Below are positions 21,684 through 30,402 of a stretch of DNA of 64,000 bases, in pieces. The notes under the pieces are model-generated. The model made no database searches. It saw only the letters and a list, made by a program, of their open reading frames with translations, and was not told the DNA's origin. A program made the position numbers and the translations under genes. The DNA is from Butyricicoccus pullicaecorum (GTDB taxonomy: Bacteria > Bacillota > Clostridia > Oscillospirales > Butyricicoccaceae): contig JAFBIW010000002.1 in the NCBI GenBank assembly GCA_021531865.1, forward strand, positions 1 through 64,000, in the 5' to 3' direction. Numbering within the stretch: position 1 is the stretch's first letter; each line of letters begins with the position of its first letter.

Positions 21684-21719
21684 AACAAGTGCTACGGAAT
21701 TATACGGAGGTGGACAGGA

Positions 21720-22571
21720 ATGTACAAAATCATCGAAAAAAAGACATTAAATGCCAATACCAAGCTGATGGTCATCGACGCGCCCCACGTCGCGAAGAAG
21801 GCTCAGCCGGGACAGTTTATCATCCTGCGCGTAACCGAGGACGGTGAGCGCATCCCGCTGACCATTGCAGCCTATGACCGTGAGCAGGGCTATATCACCA
21901 TCATCTTCCAGGAGATCGGCGCGACCACGCAGGCGCTGGGCACTCTGAACGAGGGCGACTGCCTGCACGACTTCGTCGGCCCGCTCGGCCGTGCGTCCGA
22001 GTTCGATGGCATGAAGAAGGTCGCCGTTGTCGGCGGCGGTCTGGGCTGCGCGATCGCCTATCCGCAGGCCAAGGCGCTGCACGATATGGGCTGCGAGGTC
22101 GACCTGATCGCGGGCTTCCGCTCCAAGGACATCATCATCCTGGAGGACGAGATGCGCGACGCCTGCACCAACCTGCACATCGTCACCGACGACGGCTCGA
22201 ACGGCCGCAAGGCGCTCGTCACCCAGGTACTCAAGGAGCTGATCGACGCGGGCAGCCAGTATGACGCGGTCATTGCAATCGGCCCGATGATCATGATGAA
22301 GTTCGTCGCCGAGACCACCCGCCCCTACGGCATCAAGACCATCGTCTCCATGAACACCCTCATGGTTGACGGCACCGGCATGTGCGGCGGCTGCCGCCTG
22401 ACGGTCGGCGGCGAGACCAAGTTCGCCTGTGTCGACGGTCCCGACTTCGACGGCCATCTGGTCGACTTCGACGAGGCCATGCGCCGCGCCGCCATCTACA
22501 AGCCGCAGGAGAAGACTGCCGTCCAGCGCCGCGAGGATCACTGCAACCTGTATAAAATGGAGGTCAAGTAA
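21720..22571 (+). CDS. nfnA: NADH-dependent ferredoxin:NADP+ oxidoreductase, small subunit
   Basis: A 283-residue FAD/NAD-binding protein of the ferredoxin reductase/PyrK type. FAD-binding residues RIPLTIAAYD are near position 43, the nucleotide site VVGGGLGCAIAYP follows, and a C-terminal [2Fe-2S] cluster is in GTGMCGGCRLTVGG...FAC. With nfnB 2 bp downstream it forms the electron-bifurcating NfnAB complex, which couples NADH and reduced ferredoxin to NADP+ reduction. Such a subunit is also called sulfide dehydrogenase beta or GltB-like in annotation. GGAGGTGG precedes the ATG. Confidence 0.88.
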   Translation: MYKIIEKKTLNANTKLMVIDAPHVAKKAQPGQFIILRVTEDGERIPLTIAAYDREQGYITIIFQEIGATTQALGTLNEGDCLHDFVGPLGRASEFDGMKKVAVVGGGLGCAIAYPQAKALHDMGCEVDLIAGFRSKDIIILEDEMRDACTNLHIVTDDGSNGRKALVTQVLKELIDAGSQYDAVIAIGPMIMMKFVAETTRPYGIKTIVSMNTLMVDGTGMCGGCRLTVGGETKFACVDGPDFDGHLVDFDEAMRRAAIYKPQEKTAVQRREDHCNLYKMEVK

Positions 22572-22573
22572 AG

Positions 22574-23968
22574 ATGCCGAATATGAGTCTGAATAAGTGC
22601 CCGATGCCCGAGCAGGACCCCAACGTCCGCAACAAGAACTTTGAGGAAGTCGCGCTGGGCTACACCGCCGAAATGGCGCTCGAAGAGGCACAGCGCTGCC
22701 TGAACTGCAAGAACAAGCCCTGCGTATCGGGCTGCCCGGTCGGCGTCAAGATTCCTGAGTTCATCGCGCTCGTCGCTGAGGGCAAGTTCCTCGAGGCCGC
22801 CGCCAAGATCAAGGAGACCTCCTCCCTGCCCGCCGTCTGCGGCCGTGTCTGCCCGCAGGAGAGCCAGTGTGAATGCAAGTGCGTGCGCGGCATCAAGGGC
22901 GAGCCGGTCGCGATCGGCCGTCTGGAGCGCTTTGTCGCCGACTACGCCATGCAGCACGAACAGGCCAAGGCCGCCCGTCCCCAGCCCAACGGCCACAAGT
23001 GCGCCATCGTCGGCGCCGGCCCTGCCGGCCTGACCTGCGCGGGCGATCTGGCCCGCATGGGCTACGAGGTCACCGTCTTCGAGGCGCTGCACACCGCGGG
23101 CGGCGTTCTGATGTACGGTATCCCCGAGTTCCGTCTGCCCAAGGCGATCGTCCAGAAGGAGATCGACACCCTGAAGGAGCTGGGCGTTGAATTCGTGCTG
23201 AACTTCGTTGTCGGCCGCTCCGAGACCATCGACGATCTGTTTGCCGACGGCTACGAGGCCATTTTTGTCGGCTCGGGCGCCGGTCTGCCCACCTTCATGC
23301 GCGTACCGGGCGAGAACTACAACGGCGTTTACTCGGCCAATGAGTACCTGACCCGCGTCAACCTGATGAAGGCCTACAAGGAGAACGCCGACACCCCAAT
23401 CCTGCGCGCCAAGAAGGTCGCCGTTGTCGGCGGCGGCAACGTCGCAATGGACGCGGCACGCTGCGCCAAGCGCATGGGCGCGGACGAGGTTTATGTCGTC
23501 TACCGCCGCGGCGAGGCCGAAATGCCCGCCCGTCTGGAGGAGATCCACCACGCCAAGGAAGAGGGCATCGTCTTCAAGTTCCTGACCGCCCCGCTCGAGG
23601 TCATCGGCAATCCCGACACCTACATGGTCGAGGGTCTCAAGTGCCAGCAGATGGAGCTGGGTGAGCCGGACGCCTCCGGCCGCCGCCGTCCGGTGCCGGT
23701 CGAGGGCAGCGAGTTCACGCTCGATCTGGACGCGGTCATCGTCGCCATCGGCACCAGCCCCAACCCGCTGATTCGCTCGACCACCCCGGGTCTGGAGACC
23801 AACAAGCGCGGCTGCATCGTCGCGGACGACGAGCACGGCATCACCTCCAAGGACGGCGTCTTTGCAGGCGGTGACGCGGTCACCGGCGCGGCAACCGTCA
23901 TCCTCGCGATGGGCGCGGGCAAACGCGCAGCCGCTGCGATGGACGAATACATCAAGAATAAGCAGTAA
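22574..23968 (+). CDS. nfnB: NADH-dependent ferredoxin:NADP+ oxidoreductase, large subunit
   Basis: A 464-residue GltD-like flavoprotein. Two N-terminal [4Fe-4S] motifs are visible (CLNCKNKPCVSGCP and CGRVCPQESQCECKC). FAD binds at GAGPAGLTCAGDLA (about residue 143) and NADPH at GGGNVAMDAARCAKRMG (about residue 287). The stand-alone glutamate synthase large subunit is absent, and the preceding gene is nfnA, so the bifurcating role is preferred over glutamate synthase. It is annotated elsewhere as gltA. A strong terminator follows. Confidence 0.88.
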   Translation: MPNMSLNKCPMPEQDPNVRNKNFEEVALGYTAEMALEEAQRCLNCKNKPCVSGCPVGVKIPEFIALVAEGKFLEAAAKIKETSSLPAVCGRVCPQESQCECKCVRGIKGEPVAIGRLERFVADYAMQHEQAKAARPQPNGHKCAIVGAGPAGLTCAGDLARMGYEVTVFEALHTAGGVLMYGIPEFRLPKAIVQKEIDTLKELGVEFVLNFVVGRSETIDDLFADGYEAIFVGSGAGLPTFMRVPGENYNGVYSANEYLTRVNLMKAYKENADTPILRAKKVAVVGGGNVAMDAARCAKRMGADEVYVVYRRGEAEMPARLEEIHHAKEEGIVFKFLTAPLEVIGNPDTYMVEGLKCQQMELGEPDASGRRRPVPVEGSEFTLDLDAVIVAIGTSPNPLIRSTTPGLETNKRGCIVADDEHGITSKDGVFAGGDAVTGAATVILAMGAGKRAAAAMDEYIKNKQ

Positions 23969-23987
23969 TCCCAATTCTGCATACAGA

Positions 23988-24020
23988 ACAGCCCCGGCTT
24001 ATCGAGCCGGGGCTGTTTTT
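23988..24020 (+). terminator. Terminator of nfnAB
   Basis: A 12-bp stem ACAGCCCCGGCT/AGCCGGGGCTGT around TATCG, then TTTTT. It touches the stop codon of the convergent HAD gene and may serve both. Confidence 0.9.
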
Positions 24021-24649
24021 CATTCTGATCCTATGTTCAGCAGGGTGCGCAGACCGGTAAAATCGCGAACGGTGAAATCCGCGTCCGCGCCGCCCTTCCC
24101 TGCCGGGTCGAAGAAGCAGGTGCGTACCCCCGCGTTCTTCCCGGCCTCGATATCGAGCGGCCGGTCGCCCACCATGAGCGTTTCGTCCGGACGCATGGCG
24201 TAGGTCTCGAGCAGCCAGCGCAGACCGGCCGGGTCAGGCTTGCGCGGGAAGCCGTCATCCGAGGTCACACAGGCGCGGATCAAGCTGTCAAACCCGTGCT
24301 TTTCGAGCAGCGCGTGGATCGAGCGGCTTCGATGGGTCAGGATATCATTCGTCCCGCCCTGCGCAAGCCATGCACGCAGGGTCTCCTCCGCGCCCGGAAA
24401 GGGACGGGCAAGCGACATCTCAGCCGACCGGCGAAGGGACTGGAGCCGGGCGTCAAAGCCGTCGGGCAAGCCGAACTTTGCGTCGAAATACGACCGGGCA
24501 TGCCCCATCGAGACCGTAATCTGCGCCATAATCTCATCGAAATCCACCGAAAAACCGCACGCCTCCAGCGTCTGCGCATAGGCCGTAGCAATCGCCGGAT
24601 AGGTATCGTACAGCGTGCCGTCAAAATCCCAGATCAGGTGTCGGATCAT
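24020..24649 (-). CDS. HAD family hydrolase (phosphoglycolate phosphatase-like)
   Basis: A 209-residue haloacid dehalogenase hydrolase. Motif I is WDFDGTLYD at residues about 7-15, motif III Lys is in FPRKPDP, and motif IV is MVGDRPLDIEAGKNAG. A helical cap lies between motifs I and II. It probably removes phosphate from a small sugar phosphate or nucleotide; the substrate is not predictable. ATG at 24649 has GAGGGGTG upstream, inside or next to the end of map, 11 bp away. The two genes form an operon. Confidence 0.83.
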   Translation of the reverse strand: MIRHLIWDFDGTLYDTYPAIATAYAQTLEACGFSVDFDEIMAQITVSMGHARSYFDAKFGLPDGFDARLQSLRRSAEMSLARPFPGAEETLRAWLAQGGTNDILTHRSRSIHALLEKHGFDSLIRACVTSDDGFPRKPDPAGLRWLLETYAMRPDETLMVGDRPLDIEAGKNAGVRTCFFDPAGKGGADADFTVRDFTGLRTLLNIGSE

Positions 24650-24660
24650 GAGCACACCCC

Positions 24661-25530
24661 TCAATAGGCCAGCACCTCGTGGCCGTCCTCGGTCACGAGC
24701 ACCTGAATCTCCCACTGTGCCGAGGGCAGCTCATCGTCGGTGTAGATCGTCCAGCCGTTGTCCGCGTCCTGAAAGATGCCGGGCGCGCCCATGTTGACCA
24801 TCGGTTCGATCGTGAAGACCATACCCGGTGCCATGACCATGCCGGTGCCCGCCTTTGTCACATAGCTGACCCACGGGTCTTCATGGAACTGCAGACCCAC
24901 GCCGTGTCCGCCGATCTCGCGAACGACCGAATAGCCGTTTTCCTTGGCATGATCGTTGACCGCCTGTCCGACGTCGCCCAGCAGTCCCCACGGGCGCACC
25001 TGCGCCAGACCGCGCTCAACGCATTCCTTCGCGACCCGCACCAGCTTTTCCCACTCGGGCAGCACCCTGCCGATGCAGAACATGCGGGAGGAATCGGAAT
25101 AGTAGCCGTCCACAATCGTCGAAACATCGACATTGATGATGTCGCCCTCCTGCAGGATGGTTTCCTCGTCCGGAATGCCGTGGCAGACCTGATTGTTGAG
25201 CGAGGTGCATACGCTCTTGGGGAACCCCTCGAAGCCGAGAGGCGCGGGGATACCGCCCATGCGGCGGGTCTCAGAATCCACCCAGCGGTCGATCTCAGCC
25301 GTCGAAACGCCCGCGCGGATGTGCGCCGCGACGTAATCGAGCACGGCAATGTTCACCTTGGCGCTTTTGCGGATGCCCTCGATCTGCTCCGGGGTCTTGA
25401 TAATCGAATGCGGTGGAATCACATGACCCGCCGCCTGCATTTCGAACAGCTTTTCATCAAAATCGGCGTGGCATTTCTTGTATTTTCGTCCGCTGCCGCA
25501 CCAGCACGGATCGTTTCTGCCCAGTTCCAC
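24661..25530 (-). CDS. map: Methionine aminopeptidase, type I, with SEC-C zinc motif
   Basis: A 289-residue enzyme that removes the initiator methionine. The N-terminal SEC-C zinc motif GRNDPCWCGSGRKYKKCH precedes the pita-bread catalytic domain with metal-ligand motifs INVDVSTIVDGYYSD, GHGVGLQFHEDP and FTIEPMV. I prefer the GTG at 25530, 8 nt after AAAGGA, giving M-ELGRNDPC; the upstream ATG at 25539 abuts the ribosome site. SEC-C fusions to MetAP are common in Clostridia. A HAD gene follows 11 bp downstream. Confidence 0.92.
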   Translation of the reverse strand: MELGRNDPCWCGSGRKYKKCHADFDEKLFEMQAAGHVIPPHSIIKTPEQIEGIRKSAKVNIAVLDYVAAHIRAGVSTAEIDRWVDSETRRMGGIPAPLGFEGFPKSVCTSLNNQVCHGIPDEETILQEGDIINVDVSTIVDGYYSDSSRMFCIGRVLPEWEKLVRVAKECVERGLAQVRPWGLLGDVGQAVNDHAKENGYSVVREIGGHGVGLQFHEDPWVSYVTKAGTGMVMAPGMVFTIEPMVNMGAPGIFQDADNGWTIYTDDELPSAQWEIQVLVTEDGHEVLAY

Positions 25531-25551
25531 TTGAAACATCCTTTCTGTTTG

Positions 25552-25584
25552 ATGTAAAAACGGCATGGATGCCCATGCCGTTTT
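25552..25584 (-). terminator. Terminator of ddh
   Basis: A 12-bp stem AAAACGGCATGG/CCATGCCGTTTT (25557-25568 with 25573-25584), with a T run on the minus strand, 16 bp past the ddh stop. Confidence 0.85.
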
Positions 25585-25599
25585 GTAGTCGTTTTTGTC

Positions 25600-26586
25600 T
25601 TACAGCAGGTGTGCCCGCAGCTCCTCGCCCGACTGTGCGCACAGGTATGCCGGCGGCACGTCCAGCATGGTCTTCGCGCCCGTCTGGCCCTCCTGATTCA
25701 TGCGGAACGCCGCGCGCGCCGCCGCAACCAGCACAGAGCCGGTAAACTCGGGGTTGGAATCCAGCTTCAGGCTGTACTCGATGATGTGCTTGCGCTCACC
25801 GTTCGGGCCGGTCTGACCCGCGCGAATAACGAAGCCGCCATGCGGCAAACCGGCATGGTCGCGCTGCAGCTCCTCCTCCGAGATGAAGTGAACGGTCGTG
25901 TCGTACTCGTCGAAGTAGTTCGGCATGGTCTTGATCTCACGCTCGATGCGCGCCAGATCCGCGCCTTCCTCCGCGACGACATAGCACTCACGAGTGTGCT
26001 TCTGACGGGTGGTCAGCTCAGGATTCTCGCCCTTGCGGACGGCCTCGACCGCAGCCTCGACCGGGCAGGTGTACTGACGCGCGTCGCGGACGCCCTCGAT
26101 GCGGCGGATGGCGTCCGAATGACCCTGGCTCACGCCGCGGCCCCAGAAGGTGTAGTCCTTGCCCTCGGGCAGGATGGCGTTGGCGTAAACGCGGTTCAGC
26201 GAGAACATACCCGGATCCCAGCCGCAGGAGATCATGCCGATCTTGCCCGCCTGCTTGGCGGCAGCGTCGACCGCGGCGAAGTGCTCCGGAATATGCGCAT
26301 GGGTGTCGAAGGAATCAATGACGTTGAACATCGCCGCGTACTTGGGCGTCAGCTTGGGCAGGTCGGTCGCGCTGCCGCCGCAGATGATCATGACGTCGAT
26401 CTGATCCTGCATGTTTTCGGCGTCATCGGTGTGGTAAACGGGGACACCGGCGGTCTGAATCTTGACCGTGGCCGGATCGCGGCGGGTGAATACGCCGACA
26501 AGCTCCATATCAGGGTTCTGGCGAAGCGCCAGCTCAACGCCGCGGCCCAGATTGCCATAGCCCAAAATACCAATTCGAATACTCAT
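25600..26586 (-). CDS. ddh: meso-Diaminopimelate dehydrogenase
   Basis: A 328-residue NADPH enzyme that reductively aminates tetrahydrodipicolinate to meso-DAP in one step. The Rossmann motif GILGYGNLGRGVE is at the N-terminus; family segments include CGGSATDLP, SFDTHAHIP and ISCGWDPGMFS. Length matches known Ddh. Together with dapL at 14945 this gives the cell two short routes to DAP. The reaction direction can favour ammonia assimilation when nitrogen is plentiful. Monocistronic, with its own terminator. Confidence 0.93.
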   Translation of the reverse strand: MSIRIGILGYGNLGRGVELALRQNPDMELVGVFTRRDPATVKIQTAGVPVYHTDDAENMQDQIDVMIICGGSATDLPKLTPKYAAMFNVIDSFDTHAHIPEHFAAVDAAAKQAGKIGMISCGWDPGMFSLNRVYANAILPEGKDYTFWGRGVSQGHSDAIRRIEGVRDARQYTCPVEAAVEAVRKGENPELTTRQKHTRECYVVAEEGADLARIEREIKTMPNYFDEYDTTVHFISEEELQRDHAGLPHGGFVIRAGQTGPNGERKHIIEYSLKLDSNPEFTGSVLVAAARAAFRMNQEGQTGAKTMLDVPPAYLCAQSGEELRAHLL

Positions 26587-26774
26587 AATCGTTTTTCACT
26601 CCCAGTTGGATTTGCGCGCACGGCCGGTTCTCTGCGTCCCGCCGCGCGGGAATTCATAATTCTTATACATTATACCGCATTTTTCCCGAATGCAAAACAG
26701 GCTGAGACAAAATAACCCGACAAAATTCAATTTTTCCGGTCTGCCGTTCTTGTCAAAGTCGCAGCAGACGGCCT

Positions 26775-27665
26775 TCAGCGGCGCGCGGGCGGGGTCAGGC
26801 GGTCGCTGGCGACGAGCAGGGTGACCGCGCCCAGGATCGCACAGCAGCCGATTGCCGTGCGGAGCGACATGGTCTCTCCCAGAAATACGCGGCCCGAAAT
26901 CACGCTCGTCAGCGGCTCGAACATCGAAAAGATTGCGGCAGTCGGCGCGCCCAGACAGGCGATGCCCTTTTGCAGTAGAAAGACCGCAAGGAAGGAGGTA
27001 CACATTGCGATGATGAAGGTGTACAGCATGGCGAGCGGCGGCAGGCGGAAGACAATCCGGTGGGCGAAGCCATCGACCGCCAGCATGGCGGCGGCATTCG
27101 TCAGACCCATGTAGCAGGCCACCTTGGTCGCGTTCATCTGACACAGCTCGGTCTTGCCCATGCCGGTCATGTAGCACGAATAGGTCAGCGCCGAGGTCAG
27201 CGCCAGCGCCACGCCGGGCAGCGCGTCCGACGCTCCCCGCTCGGCGAACAGGCAGACGCCCAGACTGGCCACGGCCAATGCCGCCAGCTTGACCGGTGCA
27301 AGCCGCTCCCGGAAGAACACAAAGCAGATGAGCGCGGTAAAGACCGGGTACATAAAATGCAGGGTCGTCGCCGTGCCGATACCGACGAAGGGATAGGCGC
27401 TGTACAGCATCAGGGTGGTGCTCGCGCGGAATACAACGCCCACGAGCAGAATCAGCCCGACCTGCTTCTTGGTCAGCCCGAACGGAATGCGCCGGACGAG
27501 CATGACCGCCAGCAGCACGGGCACGACGAGCAGATTGCGGTAAAACGTTAAGGTATTGGCGTTCGAGCCCATGTCGTAGGTCAGGCTGGCCAGCACAGGC
27601 GTGACGCCGAAGAGCAGCGCGGAAGCGATTGTCATGAGTATGCCGCGCAGCGTTTTGTCATTCAT
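26775..27665 (-). CDS. DMT superfamily transporter (EamA type)
   Basis: A 296-residue membrane protein with ten helices in two EamA repeats (first starts GILMTIASALLFGVTPVLA, second near LALTSALTYSCYMTGMG). Such carriers move amino acids or other small metabolites outward or inward; the substrate is unknown. The ATG at 27665 follows AAAGGGGAAA. No gene adjoins it on the same strand within 100 bp. It lies between ddh and the thioredoxin operon. Confidence 0.85.
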   Translation of the reverse strand: MNDKTLRGILMTIASALLFGVTPVLASLTYDMGSNANTLTFYRNLLVVPVLLAVMLVRRIPFGLTKKQVGLILLVGVVFRASTTLMLYSAYPFVGIGTATTLHFMYPVFTALICFVFFRERLAPVKLAALAVASLGVCLFAERGASDALPGVALALTSALTYSCYMTGMGKTELCQMNATKVACYMGLTNAAAMLAVDGFAHRIVFRLPPLAMLYTFIIAMCTSFLAVFLLQKGIACLGAPTAAIFSMFEPLTSVISGRVFLGETMSLRTAIGCCAILGAVTLLVASDRLTPPARR

Positions 27666-27798
27666 ATCTTTCCCCTTTCCCCCGCCCGAAAGCGAGCGCA
27701 TTTTCTGTCAAAACGTAGTATAGCATAGAGCGGACGGACTGAAAAGGGGCAAAGCGGCAGCTTTTTGTCCCGGAAACCTCCCTGTATTCCCCGGAACA

Positions 27799-27826
27799 TA
27801 AAAAACGCCGCAAAAGCTGCGGCGTT
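27799..27826 (-). terminator. Terminator of the thioredoxin gene
   Basis: Stem AAAACGCCGCA/TGCGGCGTTTT around AAAGC, with six Ts following on the minus strand, 17 bp past the trxA stop. Confidence 0.85.
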
Positions 27827-27843
27827 TTGGGGAATGTTCGGTT

Positions 27844-28149
27844 TTACGCCTGCGCGAGTGCTTCCTCGAGCTGCGTGCGGTTGTGCAGACCGACCAGACG
27901 CTTGACCTCCTGCCCGTCCTTGAAGACGATCAGGGTCGGGATGCTCATGACGCGGAAGCGGCGGGCCAGCTCAGGCTCAGCATCCACGTCGATCTTGGCG
28001 ATCGGGAAGCCGTCCTTCACCATATCCTCCAGAATGATGCCCTGACGCTGGCAGGGACCGCACCACGTCGCCCAGAAATCGACCAGCACCGGCGTTTTCG
28101 CCTGTCCGATCTCGGATTCAAAGTTCGCACTTGTAATGATTTTTGCCAT
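27844..28149 (-). CDS. trxA: Thioredoxin
   Basis: A 101-residue thioredoxin with WCGPC at residues 29-33 and the cis-proline motif SIPTLIVFKDG. It reduces protein disulfides in the cytoplasm using electrons from the reductase encoded 43 bp upstream. RBS GGAGT precedes the start. Co-transcription with the reductase is likely. Confidence 0.94.
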   Translation of the reverse strand: MAKIITSANFESEIGQAKTPVLVDFWATWCGPCQRQGIILEDMVKDGFPIAKIDVDAEPELARRFRVMSIPTLIVFKDGQEVKRLVGLHNRTQLEEALAQA

Positions 28150-28192
28150 AATCGCATGACTCCTTTACGATTGAGATATCGGTTTGACCTGT

Positions 28193-29068
28193 TTACAGGT
28201 CGGGATGGGTCTTCCGGTAGTCCCGGATGTACTGAATGGCCGACAGACCGGCCTGCGTGCCCTCGTGCACGGCCTTTGCAATCTGCTTGAGACCGCCGGT
28301 ACAGTCGCCCGCGGCATACAGCCCGGGCAGAGTGGTCTGCATGGCCGCGTCCACCACGACGCTGCCGTCCGCGCCCAGTTCCGCACCGGTCTGCCGGGCG
28401 ATCTCGGCGCTGCCCGCCGTACCCAGTGCGACGAACAAGCCGTTTGCCAGCAGCAGGCCGCCGTCCGCGAACTGCACGCCCGCCAGCGCCTTATCCCCGA
28501 CGAGAGCGGAAATCGGCCGCCGGTCGATCGGATAGGGACAGGGCTTCGTGAAGGCCTCCGGTTCGCCGTTCGTCAGGATCGTGACCGACCCGGCCAGCGG
28601 CGCCAGCTCATCGGCCTCATGCAGGGCGAAATCACCGCTGCCCAGCACCGCGACCGGCTTACCGCGATAGAAAAACGCGTCGCAGACTGCACAATAACTC
28701 ACGCCCGCGCCCTCCAGTTCCTTCAGTCCGGGGATGGTCGGCGCGGCGCGCTTGGCGCCGGTCGCCAGCAGCACGGCGATCGTATCGAAATCTCCGCTGA
28801 CCGCGCGGACAGTATAGGTGTCAAAGCCGACGACGCCGACCGCCTGCGTCTCAAGGATCCGCACGCCCAAGGCACGCGCCTGTTCCTCACCCGCCGCGTG
28901 CAGCGCCGGGCCGGTCAGCGGTGCACCGTAATAATTGTCGATCTGTCCGGCTTTGCCGAGCGCACCCGGCCCCTGTGTCAGAACGACCGGCGACAGTCCG
29001 GCGCGCGCCGCGTACAGCGCGGCCGAGATACCGGCCGGGCCCGAACCGATGATGACCAGATTTTCCAT
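28193..29068 (-). CDS. trxB: Thioredoxin reductase-like flavoprotein
   Basis: A 291-residue pyridine nucleotide-disulfide oxidoreductase. FAD motif GSGPAGISAALYAARAG at residues 8-24, redox-active YCAVCDAFF near residue 125, and a second nucleotide site VLGSGDFALHEADEL, ending with the FAD-closing ALYAAGDCTGG. The second site has GSGDFA rather than the usual GGGDSA plus HRR basic residues of NADPH enzymes, so it may use ferredoxin or NADH. The ATG at 29068 has AGGTGATT upstream. It forms an operon with trxA. Confidence 0.86.
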   Translation of the reverse strand: MENLVIIGSGPAGISAALYAARAGLSPVVLTQGPGALGKAGQIDNYYGAPLTGPALHAAGEEQARALGVRILETQAVGVVGFDTYTVRAVSGDFDTIAVLLATGAKRAAPTIPGLKELEGAGVSYCAVCDAFFYRGKPVAVLGSGDFALHEADELAPLAGSVTILTNGEPEAFTKPCPYPIDRRPISALVGDKALAGVQFADGGLLLANGLFVALGTAGSAEIARQTGAELGADGSVVVDAAMQTTLPGLYAAGDCTGGLKQIAKAVHEGTQAGLSAIQYIRDYRKTHPDL

Positions 29069-29226
29069 AGAATCACCTGCTTTGCTTTTCGTTCCGCGTG
29101 TTCTCCGATAGGTTGTCCCATTTTTCATCATCCTATCGGAACTGCGGTCGATCTGTTTCTTTTTCCATATTATACCACAGCGGTATAGTTTTGTAAATCC
29201 CTATTTCCGACCGGACTGCAAAAGTA

Positions 29227-29257
29227 AAAAAGACCGACCCTTCGGCCGGTCTTTTGA
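29227..29257 (-). terminator. Terminator of the sulfite reductase-like gene
   Basis: Stem AAAAGACCG/CGGTCTTTT with a small internal mismatch and a CC TTC GG tip, then a T run on the minus strand, 16 bp past the stop. Confidence 0.8.
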
Positions 29258-29272
29258 CATACGGAAATGGGA

Positions 29273-30211
29273 TCAGTCCGCCAGAATCTGCTCACGGCGC
29301 GCCAGCAGATCGTCCGCCAGCAGCTGCGCCTGCACGTTTTCAAAGCCCAGACGGGTGACGGTATCGGCGAAGCGCTCGCCCGGCTGACCCTGCTCGCGGA
29401 ACAGCAGGATAGCCTTTTCAACAACGTTCAGCACTTCCTCGCGGCTGGTGAACAGCTTTTCGAGCGCACGGCCCTGCTGGACGCGCTTGCCCCAGCGGCC
29501 GCCGATGTAGATTTTGTAGCCGTCGATGTAATCGCCGACTGCCTGGAAGGGGCACTTACCGCGGCAGCGGCCGCAGTGGTTGCACAGGCTGTCGTCAATG
29601 ACGACCTTGCCGTCCACGACGTGCGGTACATGAACCGGGCAGGCCTTCTCGATCTGGCAGACCTTGCAGCCGCGGCACTTCTCGAGGTCAACAGTGGGCA
29701 TACGCTGACCGATGACGCCGACGTCGTTCAGGTCGGGCTTGACGCAGTTATTCGGGCAGCCGCCGACCGCGATCTTGAACTTGTGCGGCAGCTTGACCGC
29801 GCCGTAGCCCTTGTAGAACCGCTCATGGATCTCCTCAGACAGGTCGAAGGTGTCAATCAGGCCGTACTGGCAGGTCGTGCCCTTGCACGAAACGACCGGA
29901 CGCACCTTCGCGCCGGTGCCGCCGGTCTCCAGGCCGTACTCCGCCAGGAAGGCGCGCAGCGGCTCAATGTTTTCATAGGGCACGCCCTGAATCTCGAGGG
30001 TCATGCGGACGGTCATCGCGATCTCGCCCGAGCCGAACTTCTCAGCGGCCTCGGCAATGGCCTTGTGCTCAGCGGTCGTGATCTTGCCGTTGCGGGTAAT
30101 GACGCGGACGTTGAACCGGTCGCCCGTGCGCTTATCGTGCAGGCAGCCCAGTGCCTTCACGCGCTTGATATCCTCCGGCGTCAGTGCCGCGCTCTGATTG
30201 CATTCCTTCAT
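29273..30211 (-). CDS. Siroheme nitrite/sulfite reductase-like protein with ferredoxin domain
   Basis: A 312-residue protein with the ferredoxin-like half domain at the N-terminus and the siroheme/[4Fe-4S] cysteine motifs CKGTTC and CPNNC at about residues 109 and 153. Inserted after these is a two-cluster ferredoxin domain (CRGCKVCQIEKACP and CNHCGRCRGKCP). The arrangement matches the AsrC/anaerobic sulfite reductase C class. AsrA and AsrB partners are not adjacent, so the electron donor is unknown. ATG at 30211 has GGAG 8 nt upstream. Nitrite reduction is an alternative. Confidence 0.83.
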   Translation of the reverse strand: MKECNQSAALTPEDIKRVKALGCLHDKRTGDRFNVRVITRNGKITTAEHKAIAEAAEKFGSGEIAMTVRMTLEIQGVPYENIEPLRAFLAEYGLETGGTGAKVRPVVSCKGTTCQYGLIDTFDLSEEIHERFYKGYGAVKLPHKFKIAVGGCPNNCVKPDLNDVGVIGQRMPTVDLEKCRGCKVCQIEKACPVHVPHVVDGKVVIDDSLCNHCGRCRGKCPFQAVGDYIDGYKIYIGGRWGKRVQQGRALEKLFTSREEVLNVVEKAILLFREQGQPGERFADTVTRLGFENVQAQLLADDLLARREQILAD

Positions 30212-30365
30212 CGTCAATTCTCCATTCCAGATTCCGTTTCAAAGTGGTTTTCTGTTTCTTGTTACCCTCATTATACCGCTGCTTTTTCCCCGTCGCAACC
30301 CATTTCATCGAAAAGCAAATATTATAATTCATTATTGTTCCATAATTTCATCTTTTCAATGTGAA

Positions 30366-30396
30366 CAAAAACGGGAGCCGTTTCCGGCTCCCGCAA
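30366..30396 (-). terminator. Terminator of the MATE gene
   Basis: Stem CGGGAGCCG/CGGCTCCCG around TTTC, followed on the minus strand by TTTTTG, immediately after the MATE stop codon. Confidence 0.85.
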
Positions 30397-30402
30397 AGCG
30401 GC

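Noticed and set aside
22574-23968. Glutamate synthase small subunit (gltD)
   Set aside because: Sequence family is the same, but no large subunit is nearby and the upstream gene encodes an NfnA-type partner.
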